Positions 1 through 12,498 of a stretch of 64,000 bases of DNA are shown piece after piece; position 1 is the first letter of the stretch; each line of letters begins with the position of its first letter. The stretch is from Podospora pseudoanserina (taxonomy: Eukaryota > Ascomycota > Sordariomycetes > Sordariales > Podosporaceae): NCBI RefSeq assembly GCF_035222485.1, contig NC_085924.1, forward strand, positions 2,356,001 to 2,420,000. Direction: 5' to 3'. The notes beneath the pieces were generated by a model. It was not told the origin of the DNA. It saw only the letters and a program-made list of their open reading frames with translations, and searched no databases. Both the position numbers and the translations under genes were made by a program.

Positions 1-1449
1 TAAGGTAAGGTAAGTCGACGTGGAGACAGACAGACAGAAGCAGAAGGACGATGTCGTCCGAGGTTTGGCGCCGTTGTTGCTGCTGGTTGCGTGTGAAAGC
101 GGTCCGCCAGGGCGTTGGTGCCAGGTCCCACGACACGCGAGACGAGGCAGCTATTCGACGGCGAGAGTGTGCGATGCAGATGGGCGGGCGGCGGCAGGCG
201 GACGAGGACGTCGGACGTCGTCGGGATGCGGTTGATGATAAAGGTGCAGTAGTGAGTGGAAAGTTGACTCTTTGCAGCGCACAACGGGGTTAGAGTCCCC
301 GGATGTTCCTCCCCCCCGGTTCCCGTCCTTCCTTAAACCCACCCGCTGGCAGCATTCCTAAGCGGGCAGAGCGGGGCCACCCAGGGCACATCGGCGGCCG
401 TGGGGATTCACAAGTCCCCGTCCGAGCCCAATCAGACCATTCAGATGCTGCCCAGAGAGAGGGGATAACTGGAGAACACGCCACTCAACCCCTTACGTAA
501 GCCTGCCGGAGAGACACCCCACTCTTGTGTAGCCTGTCCGTCTCAAGGGCTTCATTGGCTGAATGAAACAATGGATGCGCTTTTCAGAGTTGCTGATGGA
601 AGAAGCTCAGCATTTCCATCCATCATCCCATTCCCCGACATATGCAATGCCAGTCCCCCATAGGTCATAGGTCCCCATGCTCAGTCTCCGGCTCCCCGCG
701 CCGCAGCAGACAATGCCATGCCGCTGTGGCAAATCCCATCCCAATGATCCCCATCCCAATCTGTCATCTCACATTTCTCCATCATCCCAAGCCACACGCC
801 CATACCCATCCGGCCCATGGTCCGTCCATATGTCGGCAGTTCGATTGGTCTAGATCCATTGCCGCCACTCTTCAAAACTGTCTCTCGCTTTCTCTCGGCC
901 GGGATGCAATCCGACCTACACAATTCCCGTGTCAGCTTCCATGTCCGGCGTTGGCGAACCCCTATTGTGTCCGCTTCGAGCCCGATGACGTGTGAAGTCA
1001 TACAAAGCCGTTCGACCCTACCAAGGCATTGCGGGCTGAGAAGGACCCTTCATCACTTGCTCTGCTGGGACTCTGCCTGTTGGCCGAGAGACATGTGAAT
1101 ATACGATTACGCCCAAAGGGACCTAGAAATATGTAACTGTTTTTTTTTGTTCGCTTCATGTTGATTCGCTCTGAGACATGTCGAAGCGGAGGCTTTACCT
1201 GGCTAATATGACATGTAACTCGTACACGCCAATGACCGATCGGACGAACAAACATGGTATCATGCCCGTGAACTCCAAAAAAACTTCCTCCTCCGTCCCT
1301 GCCCCTTTTCTCAATCCCAACTATCCGACCCTCTCCTTCAGGGTCCCAAACTCCTATCCGCGGCCTGCCCTTACACGCGTGTCTTTGCTAAAGGACAGCT
1401 TCACTCGCAGGTACTGAGGTATCGCGTCCATCACTACCGGGCTTGGGAA
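1..1449. other. No convincing gene; 3' flank of the importin gene
   Basis: I see only short overlapping open frames without splice-consistent structure or recognisable protein sequence. The last part must contain the 3' UTR of the minus-strand importin gene, whose stop codon lies at 1450-1452. The remainder is pyrimidine-rich non-coding sequence of normal GC content. Confidence 0.6.
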
Positions 1450-4400
1450 CTAACCGAAATGGGCGCGGATGGTTTGCTGAGCCTCGGGTGAGAACTGAGA
1501 GAGCAGTGGTGATGGGTCAGTGCCGGTGCCCTCCAAGAGAAGCTTGGTCGCTGCCACTACACGAGCAGCATTCTGCCCGCTCAGCGTCTCTCCCTCGAGA
1601 GCCTGTGCAACGTAGACGAAAATCTGTGCGGCCCGCCCGGGCGCGGCGATGGAAGCATGTTGCCTACAGGAAGCTGTTAGTCCAGAGTACCTTGTGAATC
1701 ACATGACTCATGGGAAAAGCGGTAACTTACTTGCTAATCAAGTCGGCGAGATAGAGATAGCCATATGGGGCTGCTTCCTCGTCGTTGCAGATGGGGAGGT
1801 AATTTATCCACTCATCAATGATTTGGTTGGCGTTTGGCACTGCCGAGGCGTTGTAGTGCAGGATCTTCGCAATGGCAGCGCATGCGTTCTCGGTGGCGTA
1901 GACATTGTCTTCGTTCCGCGCATCAGGGACCTGCATAAGCTGGAACAAGTACTGCAGTGTTCCGGCCAGGAACGTGGCCCACTGCTCACCACCATGACGA
2001 GCAGCCACACCGATGCCATAAGCCGCAGCCTGGCGGATAGCCGGCGAGGGGTCCTGGCAACCACGCACAAGCGCCTCGCTAATCATAGGAGCATAGTTGC
2101 CACTGCGGGCACCGCAGTACTCAAGGACGTCGTCCATGATGCAAAGGCCCCATTGACGCTGCGTTGGGTCATCCGACTTGAGGAAACCTTGATATGTGTC
2201 GGCGAGACGCTCAAAGTAGGGGAGGAAGCTCTCGCCGTGGTGCTTGAAGACGCAGTGGAAGGCCTTGTTCATATCCGAGAGAAGAGTCTGGTCGTCCTCG
2301 ATGGCCATCAAGAGTTCCTCAGCGTCATCCTCGGCATCGTCAGTACCACCAGCGCGGTGCTCCTCTTCGCGCTGAGCAACACGGTCCTTGTAGTCATCAA
2401 GGGTAGAAGTGACTGAATCGATAAACTTGCCCATGCGCTCAGGGCTAAGGCAGGGCCCACCGATAACCTCGACAGACTCGTAAAAGCACTGATACATCTC
2501 CGCCAAGGTATCGACAGCGGGCTCAGCGGAAAGAACTTCAAGGAGTTTGTCAATGGTCTTGTCCCACAAAAGCCTGAGCTGGTCCGAGGCGGGTCCATAA
2601 GCTTTCTGGACGCAGCTCAGAAGCTGTGGCACGAGCTTGGCAGAAACATATCTGACAGGATCATGGAAGAAGAATGCCAGGCCGGGGAGAGCAATCTTCT
2701 CCATGATCTGATCGGCATAGGGCGCAAACTCATCCTCAAGAACCTGGGCGTAAACAACCAGGAGCTCAATGGCCATATGTTTATCCTCCATGGAGCTAGT
2801 TCTGATTCCAATCGTCTTTCCACGAAGAGGCACCAGCTCCCAGCCCTCTTCTTGCTGGAACTTCTCAACCTGATCCTCGTCGTCGAGAAGCTGAATGTCA
2901 GCCTTGGCGCTGGCCATCTCGAGAAGAGGAGGCATGACCTTGGGCAGACAAGGGAGGAAATTTTTGCCCATGACGCGGCACATTCTACCCCAGCAGTGCA
3001 TAAGATACTGGGCCTGAGGGTCATCGGCCTCGGTAACATTGTCCTGGATGGATCCGAGAAGTTGGACAAGCATGGTGGCGTCGTTGCCCAAGCGCTGCTG
3101 GCCAACAGCGAGAGCAATGAGAGTCGCGCACTCCATAGCCTTTGCGCGAAGGAGGCGGTACTCCTTATCGTTCTCGCGCTGCAATACGCTAACCAACATG
3201 GGCATCAGAGTATCGTAATATCTGGCAAACGCCTGCTCGGCCGCGTCGGCAATAGTGGCGATGGTCGAGAGTGCTTGCTCCTGCACGTACCGCTTCTCGT
3301 TCTGGAGGAGCTCATAGAGCTTGGTGAGGAGGCCGTCCAGGTACGGCTCCAAGACGCTCTTCTCGGCCTCTTCGCAAAAGTTGACCAAAGCGGCCGCAGC
3401 GTGCGACTTGACTCTAGCCTCGGGCGAGTCCAAGACTGGCACGATAGCGGTCAGAACAACATCGTAAAATTCCTGTTGCATCTTCGGCGCAAAGTCAGTG
3501 CTCATCTGGCCCAAAGCATTGCACCCGGCCCATCGGACACGAGGATGGGGGTCCTTCAGAGCCGGAACAACGAGCTTCAAAACCTGCTCGAGTTCCCCAA
3601 TCATCTGGTCGCGACAGCCTTCCGAGATGGCAGAAATAGCCATGAGAGCCGCGTGCCTGTCCCTCCAAGCAGGGGACTGCATCATGCGTGGGAGCCAAGC
3701 AAAGGTGGGCTGCAATACGACCATGCCTCCCATCTTGTTCGCCAAGCGGTCCATGCAGTGCTCTCCAGCTACGTGGTTGTTGTCACTTTCCTGGTCTTCA
3801 AGATCGTCGGCCCCAAGCCAATCAGCAGCATCATCGTCATCCTCGCCAATGTCGGTCATCAAACTGAGGCACTGAGTGATCATATCCTCGGTGTACTTGG
3901 GATCTTTTCTGCACATGGATGGGGCGTAATCAGCGAAAGTAGCCATGAGCTCCAAAGAATTCTGTCTGCAAAGGTCACTAAGCTCCTTGTCTTGGATCAC
4001 GGCGATGGAGAACTGGACGAGTCCGCTGAAGTTTGGCTTGAACATCTTGGGCGAGCTTTCGGCGAGGTCGATGAGGGCCACCAAACCTTTGCTCAAGTCA
4101 TCGGAATCTTGAGCTTGCTTGATTGGTGGCAGAATGTTGAGAATTTCGGGAAGGAGACCAAAGTACTTGGCCTGGTTCTTCCTGCTGAGGTTGCGGAAGA
4201 AGGAAGCGAAGGCCTCCATGGCGGCAAGGCGAACCTATTCATGTCAGTACAACAAACCCTCAACTATTTTCCAAACAGGACTTTCATACTGAAACTGATT
4301 CGTCCTTGAAGGCCTGGGCGAACACGCCAGCTACCTGCTCCTCATGCTGTCTCTCAATAATGCCGGGGGTAGTTGTGAACACTCGGAAGGCGGTTTCGCG

Positions 4401-4991
4401 CTTGCCAGCATCAGGGGCCTGGCTGAGCTGAAAAAGCACCTGCAGCAGGTCTGGCCAGGAATCGTCTACAAGCACGTTAGTGGTGGCGCAATTTAGGAGG
4501 AAAGGCAGGTCTAGACGAACTGCTATCGTAGTACTGTCTGGCAATCTCGGCAACCGCGTCACTGATCTTGTTCCGAACGTTCTTATCTGTCTCGGCAAGC
4601 AATGTCTTCAGAAGCTCGTTGCGGATGGCCTGGCAAGACTCGACTCCCAGGGAGATGAAGAGGTCAACATTTTCGGAGCTTGGTGTTTTGCGAGTCTTGG
4701 ATGCTATGCGACGGAAGATGACAGCTGCAAATGTGCGAACCTAGGAAACAAGATATCAGCATGATGGCGTTGGTTCACAGGCAAACCAGAGAGGACGAGA
4801 CGTACCGAGACATCAGGGGAGCTGCTGATCTGCTCGGCCAAGCCCATTAATAGGTATTCTGGCCGCTGGCTTGTCCACTGATTCTGCAGAACCTCCTCGG
4901 CTTGTGAGCGGACAATGTTGTCTGATGACTGAAGCTGCTGGAGTAGCTGGCCCAGTTGGGCGCTAACATCTGCGGGCAGAACAGAAGACAT
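1450..4991 (-). CDS. PSE1: Importin beta-3 / karyopherin Kap121 (Pse1-like), five exons
   Basis: Nuclear transport receptor of the importin-beta superfamily. Family members bind cargo in the cytoplasm, pass nuclear pores and release cargo on Ran-GTP. Exons, in transcript order: 4991-4806, 4740-4521, 4465-4290, 4234-1731, 1663-1450. They sum to 3300 nt, giving 1099 aa, close to yeast Kap121 (1089 aa). Introns have GTACGT/GTTCGT/GTATGA/GTAAGT donors and a CTAAC branch in the third exon's upstream intron. The N-terminus (MSSVLPADVSAQLGQLLQQL) and the repeated helical, HEAT-like pattern throughout (for example DPHPRVRWAGCNALGQM and SPEARVKSHAAAALVNF) are typical of IPO5/Kap121. An acidic stretch after about residue 330 (DIGEDDDDAADW) matches the family. 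The short last exon was found because the penultimate exon ends at a consensus GTAAGT and the reading frame continues in phase. Kap123 is a less likely alternative. Confidence 0.96.
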
Positions 4992-6819
4992 GATGTTGTC
5001 TGAATCTAAGTTGTATGAGCTGAGAGGCGCTCAAGGGGCCTGCCGATGCCGTCGTGCTCCAAAGTGGACGTCGTCTGTTTTAGTCAGGACAAAACCAAAC
5101 TGAGACGTCGAGTGAGCTTTGGGCTCCGGATATGGAAGGACGCGTCGGCGGGATCGTCGCTACCTGGGGAGGAGGGGGGGCGCTAGGCTGGTGGTCTGGA
5201 ATGTCGAGGGCGAGATGCTCTGTGGGAGACGCGTCGGGAGTGAAAAAGCGCGGCGGCTTGTTTAAGTGGGTAAATGTTGTTGACTCTCTGGGCGAGTCGT
5301 CGTGAGAGGGGGGTTTTGGTCTGTGAAGTGGGAGGGAGAGGGGAGTGCGACGATGGTCAATAATTTTTTGATTGGGTCAGGGCTGTTGAGGAGTGGGGGA
5401 GGGGCAGTCGAGACAGCTGGCGGAGGGGAAATTTGGTGTTCGTGCAGTGCCAGCGGGTCCCGCAGTTCTACTCAGACAGAATCTCCCAGGGTAGTCTAAT
5501 CTGTCTTGACAAGAAAGGATGGCGGTCGAATGCAATATGTGAAGAGAGGGTTACTTTTGTGTTTGCAAATCAAGAAAAAAAATACAAGCAACAGAGGGTT
5601 TTGAATGTTCACAAGCTTTTAGTTCCGGGTGTGGCTTGTGTGTGTGGTTGTGGTAACAACCTTTGGTGTGGCTGAATGAAGGCGAAACTGGAATATGGTC
5701 GTCTGAGTGTGAACACGAGCAAATGGCGTGAACGCCTATCTCTCAACGACTGATGCCTGGCCAGCAGGAAAGATAAATATCTCTCCCGGCGTGGCTTGTG
5801 TGTAGAAATCTGAAAATTTCATTCATCTCACTTCCATGGCTTAAAGTATGATAGGGCTGAGATTATAGGCCGGCTAGGCAGGTTGGTCACTTGTTACTCA
5901 CTGCCCTTGCTTGAACTTTATGGTTGGGTGACAACGCATCCAGCTCGTTCCTGACATCCAATTTCATGGATGCCAGCTGTCAGCTTTTCCATTTGCAGTG
6001 CACGCCGCCCAAACCACCAACGCCCTCCGGTTGCTTTTTGTTTTCACCTCCAGCTTCACAAAGGAAACATTTCCCACGATGATATCGGGAGCTCTATTAG
6101 GTGGCGCCATTGGTGGGGGGCATATCTATCACCAACATAGTGTAGAGAGGAGTGTGCGATCTGCACGAGGTACAATCGGGACGATATGCCTGTATTTTGC
6201 ATCCCAGACTTTGAACATATTTACTCTCTCTGGAGATACTACAGCAACCGTTGCAGCGAGCCGGTGAACATGTCGATGGTACCGCCGGCGTCAAAGACAA
6301 CCGTCAAGCTGGGCTGTTGGGCCAAGCGGCGATAACAGCGAAAGGTGATTCCGATAAGAAATATTGCGGGGTTGTAGGGTCATCAGGCCAGGGCTGGCCT
6401 GACATTCACAACAGGATATCTAGAACAGAGGAGGTGATGCCGGAATATACAGAAACCCCAGCACAGCCTCCAAATATCGCCAGTTGTCTGAAAAGTATAC
6501 AGGTTGTCCAGCCAAGAGTCACCGCGTTGCTCCCCTCTGCTGCAGCATGGATCTGTTTATGATTCTGGTGCTGACCCCGCACCGCCCTGGAGCTCCGTCA
6601 TAGCACCCGTGCCACCCTTGTTCAAAGCGACCACCTCAACAGACAGTCAGAGACAAGAACCACTCGTTGTTCCTCTCCTTGACCACCCAACAGTAACCTG
6701 GCCTGACCTACAGCTCTGACACAACTCTGAATCCCAAACTTTGGCATCTCAAATGAGCCCACCGTCGAGTCTTACATAAACCGAATCCTATCGAGAACTA
6801 TCATCAGCTACCACCCACC
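4992..6819. other. Divergent promoter region between importin and SDS23
   Basis: This 1.8-kb stretch separates two divergently transcribed genes and must hold both promoters and 5' leaders. Only short, unsupported open frames are seen. The 200 bases before the SDS23 start are pyrimidine- and A-rich, as is usual for a fungal leader. Confidence 0.6.
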
Positions 6820-8494
6820 ATGGACATCCCTGGTGCTCAAGAGAGCGCTGCCAACAGCTCCAACAGCTCACTGGGCGCAACTCTCTCGACTTCCCAGACT
6901 GAGCGCAACAAATCTGGCCATATTGCTGCTCATAGACAGAGCTTTGCCGAGGACCAGAGACGCCCTCCTCCTTCCCCTCGCAGCCATCGACACCCATCTC
7001 TCACCCAACAAGCCGTCCAAGAGCTTATGAACCACCCCCCAATCAACCGACACGCCAATCCCCAGTATGCCGGTAGGAACTGGCAGGAAATTGCAGTCGG
7101 GGAATTGGCTGTGGCAGATGATGTGAAGTGGACCGATCTTGACGAGAGTGTTCAGGATGCCACGCTGGTATGTTTCTTAGCTACTTACTCCAACGCGACC
7201 CGGCTACTCCATGCTGATACCTCACCTCTCGGTAGACACTCCTCAAAAACCATCCCACCAATGCGGTCCTTGTACGAGAGACCCCCACATCAAAACGAGC
7301 CATCTCCACGTTTGACTACAGCGATCTGAACGCCTACTTATTGGTGGTGGTCGGGCTTGCGAAACCTGAGGAGGAGCAGATCGAGCTATACGACCACATC
7401 GCGAAGAGTGCCCAGGCCCAGACACCTGTAGCGCTCCGGGAGATCCAGCCTATTCTGAAGAAGAGCGAACTGGTAGCTTTGCCGGCCGAGGCAACTTTGG
7501 ACGCGGCTGTGGAGGCTTTCGGAAGCGGCATCCATCGGTTACTGATTACCAACAGCGCTAGAGAGGTTATTGGAATTCTGAGCCAGCTCCGTCTGCTCGA
7601 GTTCTTCTGGAAGGAAGCGGTCAATTTTCCTGTTATTGACCGTCTGTACGGGAGTGTGCTGCGAGATCTTCAGATTGGTAGCACTCAGATCATCGCTGTC
7701 AAGTAAGTCGTCGTCGCATCACTTGCTAAGTCCCTGTTCCGGTTATCGGGCTAACTTGGGACCCTAGTGCCGATGGGCCTCTCGCTGATGCCCTTCTGTT
7801 GATGCACAACGAGGGCCTGACTTCGGTTGCAGTGGTCGATCAAGGCCTCAACGTTCTCGGGAATATTTCAACAGCAGATCTGAGGCTTTTGACCAGTACG
7901 AACAACCTGCCCCTTCTCAAGCGCTCGTGCATGCACTTCATCAGCGTTATCCTCAACGAGCGTGGCGTCGAACATGGACGTGATTCTTTCCCGGTTTTTT
8001 ACGTCAATCCTTACTCCACACTTGCGCACACAGTGGCCAAGCTCGTTGCGACAAGATCTCACCGGATGTGGGTTGTCGAGACGGCTTCACCTTCCCCTAG
8101 TGCTCCCGCTACACCGTTACTCCAGCCGGTTCAGCTGGGAGTTACGGCTGCAACGGCTCCTCCACCTACGTCAGTCACTGGTGTTGGGTCGTCATCAAGC
8201 CCTGGCCCACAACCAACTGTTCTTGTTTCTTCGCAAACCCCCTCAGCGCCCCAATCGCCGCTGCCAGGACAGTCATTCTCTTCGGTGCCTTCTGCCAGCT
8301 TGCCTGGGGCACATGTCTCTGGGAGGTTGTCCGGGGTTGTCTCGCTGACAGATGTGCTGAATCTCTTTGCGAAATCGAGCGGGCTTCGGCCTTCGGATCC
8401 CTCGGAACAGAGGGCTCGGAGAAGACGGAGCTCGAGTGCATCTGTCCGGCCAAGTTTGGATGTGGGGAGAGGAAGCGTTGAGTTTAGGAGGTAG
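6820..8494 (+). CDS. SDS23: SDS23/Moc1-type CBS-domain protein, three exons
   Basis: CBS-domain protein of the Sds23/Moc1 family. In yeasts these proteins couple nutrient and stress signals to cell-cycle control and inhibit PP2A-type phosphatase activity. Exons are 6820-7167, 7236-7702 and 7768-8494 (1542 nt, 513 aa), with GTATGT and GTAAGT donors and TAG acceptors. The Ser/Pro/His-rich N-terminus (about residues 1-75) is low complexity. CBS units lie at about 95-190 (ending AYLLVVVGL), 200-255 ([19 protein letters not shown]), 265-320 ([19 protein letters not shown]) and 335-450. The last is interrupted by a Pro/Ser-rich insert (about 380-440) and closes with [18 protein letters not shown] Ser/Arg-rich tail follows. 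The start sits in CCACCATGG. Confidence 0.95.
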
Positions 8495-8836
8495 TACATC
8501 TTTTATGGCTGAAGCATGGAAATACTGTCATTACTCAGCACGAGCCGCTCTCCTGTATTGTTTCATTGTGTTGGGAGGGGAAGAGAGTGGCATTTGCCTT
8601 TTTTAGAGGAAGAAAGGAGGGCATCATGACAGAATTCCTAATTATGCGAATCACACAAGTTTCATACTGTTCCTGGGAACGATGGCGAAAACAGACAGAC
8701 CTATGATGATGATGACGGCATGGGCGGGACTCGTCTTGATAGCACAGAATCAATTGATATTAGAAGTTGGAAATAAAAAAACCTCATGGGTTTGTACTAT
8801 ACTAAAAAATTTGTGTCCCGAACCATTTTCGTCTCT
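8495..8836. other. Convergent 3' ends of SDS23 and formamidase
   Basis: Non-coding 342 bp between two converging genes. It is AT-richer than the neighbouring exons and should hold both polyadenylation regions. No gene is seen. Confidence 0.6.
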
Positions 8837-10383
8837 CTACTCCTTATAATTCAACCCCCCACCAAAGCTAACCTCGCTGTTTTTGCCGGCGGTGGTGACC
8901 ACCTCACCTTCTGTCTTTCCGGTCTCAAAGGCGCAGCGTCCCATGTCTAGCTTTTTGACGGGGATGGCAGAGGGAGAGATGTCAAAGTCGAAGATGTCCA
9001 TCGGCAGACCCAGGGTGGTGCAGGCGTTGGGGATGTCGACGATGCCGGCGACGTGGCCCTGGATGGGGGCGCAGGAGAGGAGGAGGTAGATTTGGTAGTC
9101 GGAGTAGCCGAAGCGGCGGAGGTATTCGATGCAGCGGAGGGTGGTCTGGCGGTAGGCCACCGCCACGTCGAGGTAGTGTTGTTTGCCGTGTTGGTCGACG
9201 GAGAAGCCCTAGATACCTAGGCGTTAGCAAGAGGGATGGGGAGGGGGAAAGGGGGGGGTTTACCTCAAAGTAAATGTACCTCCCTGGACCAAAATGGGGC
9301 TCTACCGGACCGGGGATGTAAATCGGGGATGTGAGGGAGAGCTGGGAAACGCCGGATTTGATGACGGAGAAGTTGATCGTGATTATCCCTGCCATCTCGA
9401 TGGCGCCGCAAAAGGAGATCTCGCCGTCGCCTTGGGAGAAGTGGAGGTCGCCTACGGAGAAGTTGGCGCCGGGGACGTGGACGGGGAGGTAGACTTTCGA
9501 GCCGCGGGAGAGGTTTTTGATGTCGCAGTTGCCGCCGTGCTCGGGACGGCCGGGGATTGTGCGGGCGCCTTGAAGGCCGACTTTTTCTTTTATATTTGGG
9601 TCTGCGGAGCCGGCGTGGACGTTGAGGGGCTGGGGACTGGGTGTTGGGTTAGTAGGGAAAGAAAAAGGGGGAAGGGGAGGCAAACGGCAGGGCGACGTCT
9701 CGGTCGAGCTTGTTGGCGGCGATGAGCTCGGCTTCACGCTTGTTCCAGGTGTCGAGGACTTCTTGGGAGGGAGCACAGCCGAGGATGCCGGGGTGGATGA
9801 GGCCGGCGAACTTGACGTGGGGGATGTGGCGGGAGGTGCAGTAGATGCCTTCAAAGTCCCAGATGGCTTTGGCTGCGGAGGGGTAGAGCTCGTCAAGGAA
9901 GCCACCCTTTCGTTTTGTTGTCAGCATGAGATGGGGAGAGAACGGGAGGAAAGGGCAACATACACCATTGGACTTGTCAAAGATGCCCGTGAAGCCCCAT
10001 GGCTGGTCCTCAAAGGGCTGGACGTCCATGATCTCTACGAGAAGGGCATCGCCTGGCTCGGCGTTTTCAATGGCGAACGGGCCGGACAGGTAGTGAACAC
10101 GGGTGAGGTCGACATTCTTGATGTCGTCCGCGGAGTCGTCGTTCTTGATTTGGCCGCCGGTCCAGTCCAGGCATTCAATCTTGACCGTCTCGCCATCTTT
10201 AATGGTGGCTGCTGGAGGGATGTCTGGGTGCCACCTGTTCTGTAGGAGGGTTCCTGGGTGTTAGTCAACATGTCCAAGATGAAGAAGGAGAGCCATGAGA
10301 AAAGTTACATGAAGGTATGGCTGCTCAGAAGCCGGCTTGTCAAAGTCAACCTTGCAAACGGTGCGGATAGCGGACTTGCCCAT
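8837..10383 (-). CDS. Formamidase (FmdA/AmdA acetamidase-formamidase family), five exons
   Basis: Cytosolic amidohydrolase that cleaves formamide to formate and ammonia, used in nitrogen scavenging and the final step after cyanide hydration. Exons in transcript order: 10383-10309, 10239-9964, 9906-9686, 9636-9264, 9208-8837 (1317 nt, 438 aa). The usual fungal length is about 410 aa, and the excess is at the C-terminus. Landmarks: start MGKSAIRTVCKVDFDKPASE; GLIHPGILGCAPSQEVL in exon 3; HGGNCDIKN and GDLHFSQGDGEI (about 225-260) in exon 4, the conserved metal/active-site region of FmdA; RRFGYSDYQIYLLLS in exon 5. Introns carry CTAAC branch sites. In intron 1 two acceptors exist, and the downstream CTACAG keeps the family sequence YLHNRWHPD. 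GATA-type sites lie upstream, consistent with nitrogen control. It corresponds to Aspergillus fmdS. Confidence 0.96.
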
Positions 10384-10964
10384 GGCTACTAATGAGGTTA
10401 AGAAAGACACGGGAAAAAGGAAGGGGAAAGTATCAACTGTTTGGATATTAAGTATCATACGCCTCATGCAAGACAAGACCCAGCTCTATATATACAAATC
10501 TCACGCATCCCTCGTGAAGCTACCCCGCATCCCATGTGTTCCTCTCTTCACCTCGCAGGTCATGTAAACCAAAGAGAACGACGTAATGACATCCAGAAAA
10601 GCCACTATCATCGTCCTGCAGGAGGGCTATCAGTGAACGCCGAGACTCTCTTGCATCCCAGACCCACGCCGTTGGAGGAAGCTACTGCAGCATTCGCAGT
10701 GTTCTTGGACGGCCCCCGCACGCTCCACCACGGCAGACGAGGTGGGAAGAGGGGCCGTGATAAGAAGGCTACTGCAAAGGTATCCATATACAAATAGGAA
10801 TTGAGGCCGGAGATAACGCGGACTGCTGAGGTCCCAAGCATCATCCATTGGCCAATAACAAAACGTGAGAGCAATGGCCTTGAGAAAAGAGATAGGAAAT
10901 GGCATTTCCAACTTCGATCCGTCAGTCATCCACATCTGTCAGAATCACTGATGCGAATACCGCC
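10384..10964. other. Formamidase promoter region
   Basis: Gap of 581 bp between the formamidase start and the stop of the next minus-strand gene. It contains a TATATATA stretch near 10489-10496 and two closely spaced GATA motifs (see separate entry). Open frames crossing it are not supported. Confidence 0.55.
10605..10632 (-). promoter_or_regulatory. Pair of HGATAR (AreA/NIT2-type) sites upstream of formamidase
   Basis: On the minus strand TGATAG occurs at 10610-10605 and again at 10632-10627, about 225-250 bp upstream of the formamidase start. A third AGATAG is on the plus strand at 10890-10895. Paired HGATAR sites are the known target of the nitrogen regulator AreA/NIT2, and fungal formamidase genes are nitrogen-regulated. 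The function here is inferred from sequence only. Confidence 0.4.
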
Positions 10965-12221
10965 TCATTGCTCAGTTATCGGTTTTGCCTCTGGGTGTGG
11001 ATCTGTCTCGGAGTAGGCAGGCGGCTTGTCGTGGAGTGTATCGAGTTTGTCGAGGCTCAGGCTTAGGAACTTTTGCTTGTTCTTCCACTCGACCTGACCG
11101 GCTGCAAACTCTTTGGCCTCGGCCGGGGCCGGAGGGGGGTCGGTGATCTTGGTAATGAGATAGGCAGTGCTCTGTTGGGTGTTAGTTATTACCCTCGTGG
11201 TTTCTTCGCCGGACAAAGGGAGAAGACTTACAGCTTCGGCAATGCCATAAATCAACACTCCCAACAATGGAATCTTCAACAGCGTGTAAAATCCAATGCC
11301 GAATCCAAACAAGAGCCCCTCACGGCTCCGGAACCACTGTTTCTTCTGCTCCTTGGTAAACTTGATTCTCGCAAAGTAGGGCTCCAACAGCTCTCTGACC
11401 AGGCCTCTACTAGCAAAGTAGCTCTGCAAGAAGATAACCAGATACCTCCTAGGCAGCAGAATCCCCGTTCCGAAGATAATCCCGGCCGGTCCCAGCCCGA
11501 CAGCCTTGTTAAACGTGTAGAAACTAGCAGCAGGCAGCACAAACCGCCCCACATACGGCAAGTAACTCAGCAAAAACACCCCCAAGCTAATCGCGCCCCG
11601 TCTCGCGAACCGAAACAGAAACATACTCACGTTCTCCGCCGTGCTCGTCGAGTTGGTGCTCCCATCGCTCTTCTTGTACAATCTCAGGCTGGGGTAGTAC
11701 ATAGCCCTCAGCTTGGACGGGTCCTCATCATGTTTATGTTTCTGAATATACGTCATATCCACCCACTGCAGGCTATCCATGAACAAGTCGTCGAGAGTAG
11801 GTGTGATGTAGCGGACCAGGCTCATGAAGAAGAGGGGAAATTGGAGGACATGCTCTTCGATGAAGGTGAAGAATGACTCGTCCCAGGGGATGTTGACGAA
11901 GAAGGAGAGCACCCAGAAGAGAATCCGGAGGAGGACAAGAGGGATGACGATGAGAAGACGAATGGCGATTCCGGCTCCGACGGCAATGGCAGCTTGCTTG
12001 TAGTGCTCAGAAGTGAAGAGGTCCGGGTTTTGCATCGCGCGGTGAGCTGATGGGTGTCAGAATCAAATCTCAAGTGTAGATAGGAGTGAAAACATACCAC
12101 CAACCATGGTCAATTGGGCGCCTCGGAGGATGGCGTTAAAGTCGAAGTGGGAGACATCGAGTTTCTGTTTGAGTTTGTCTTTGTCCAGCTGATCTATCAG
12201 TGGTTTTTGATTTGAAGCCAT
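10965..12221 (-). CDS. Multi-pass membrane protein, resembling fungal proteins annotated UsgS; three exons
   Basis: Predicted integral membrane protein of unknown role. Exons in transcript order: 12221-12098, 12046-11232, 11171-10965 (1146 nt, 381 aa). The start MASNQKPLIDQLDKDKLKQK is recovered from a short first exon with a GTATGT donor. Hydrophobic segments: about residues 60-93 (GAGIAIRLLIVIPLVLLRIL), 165-185 (AISLGVFLLSYLPYVGRFV), 195-225 (GLGPAGIIFGTGILLPRRYL) and 250-280 (LLFGFGIGFYTLLKIPLLGV). The tail is hydrophilic and Pro-rich. The second intron is exactly 60 nt and stop-free, so retention would add 20 residues. It resembles the EI24/UsgS-like proteins common in filamentous ascomycetes, but I do not claim a function. 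Confidence 0.85.
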
Positions 12222-12498
12222 CTTAGGTGCGGGATTTGGTGAACGTCTGCCTGTTTCTGTCTTTGACTCTTCTGCTGTATAGTGAATGGTGTTGCTTGAG
12301 CCCGAGACAGCTTGATATACAGGTATGGATGTGTTTTAAGCTTCAAGCTTCACGCTTCGAGGCGGCATCTGAGATGTGCCCCTGCCGATGATGTCAACTG
12401 TCCCAAGTGGACTGCTGGTAAAGCTCGGCTAAGCCGGAAATGGGTTGATGGGTCCTGGCCCCGCTCTTGAGGGTCGGATGGTAGCACTGGTGCATATT

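Noticed and set aside
2663-4309. 548-codon plus-strand open frame
   Set aside because: It lies antisense to the importin exon, whose protein is unmistakable.
8982-9905. 307-codon minus-strand frame partly overlapping formamidase
   Set aside because: Out-of-frame run through introns. The spliced model gives continuous formamidase sequence.
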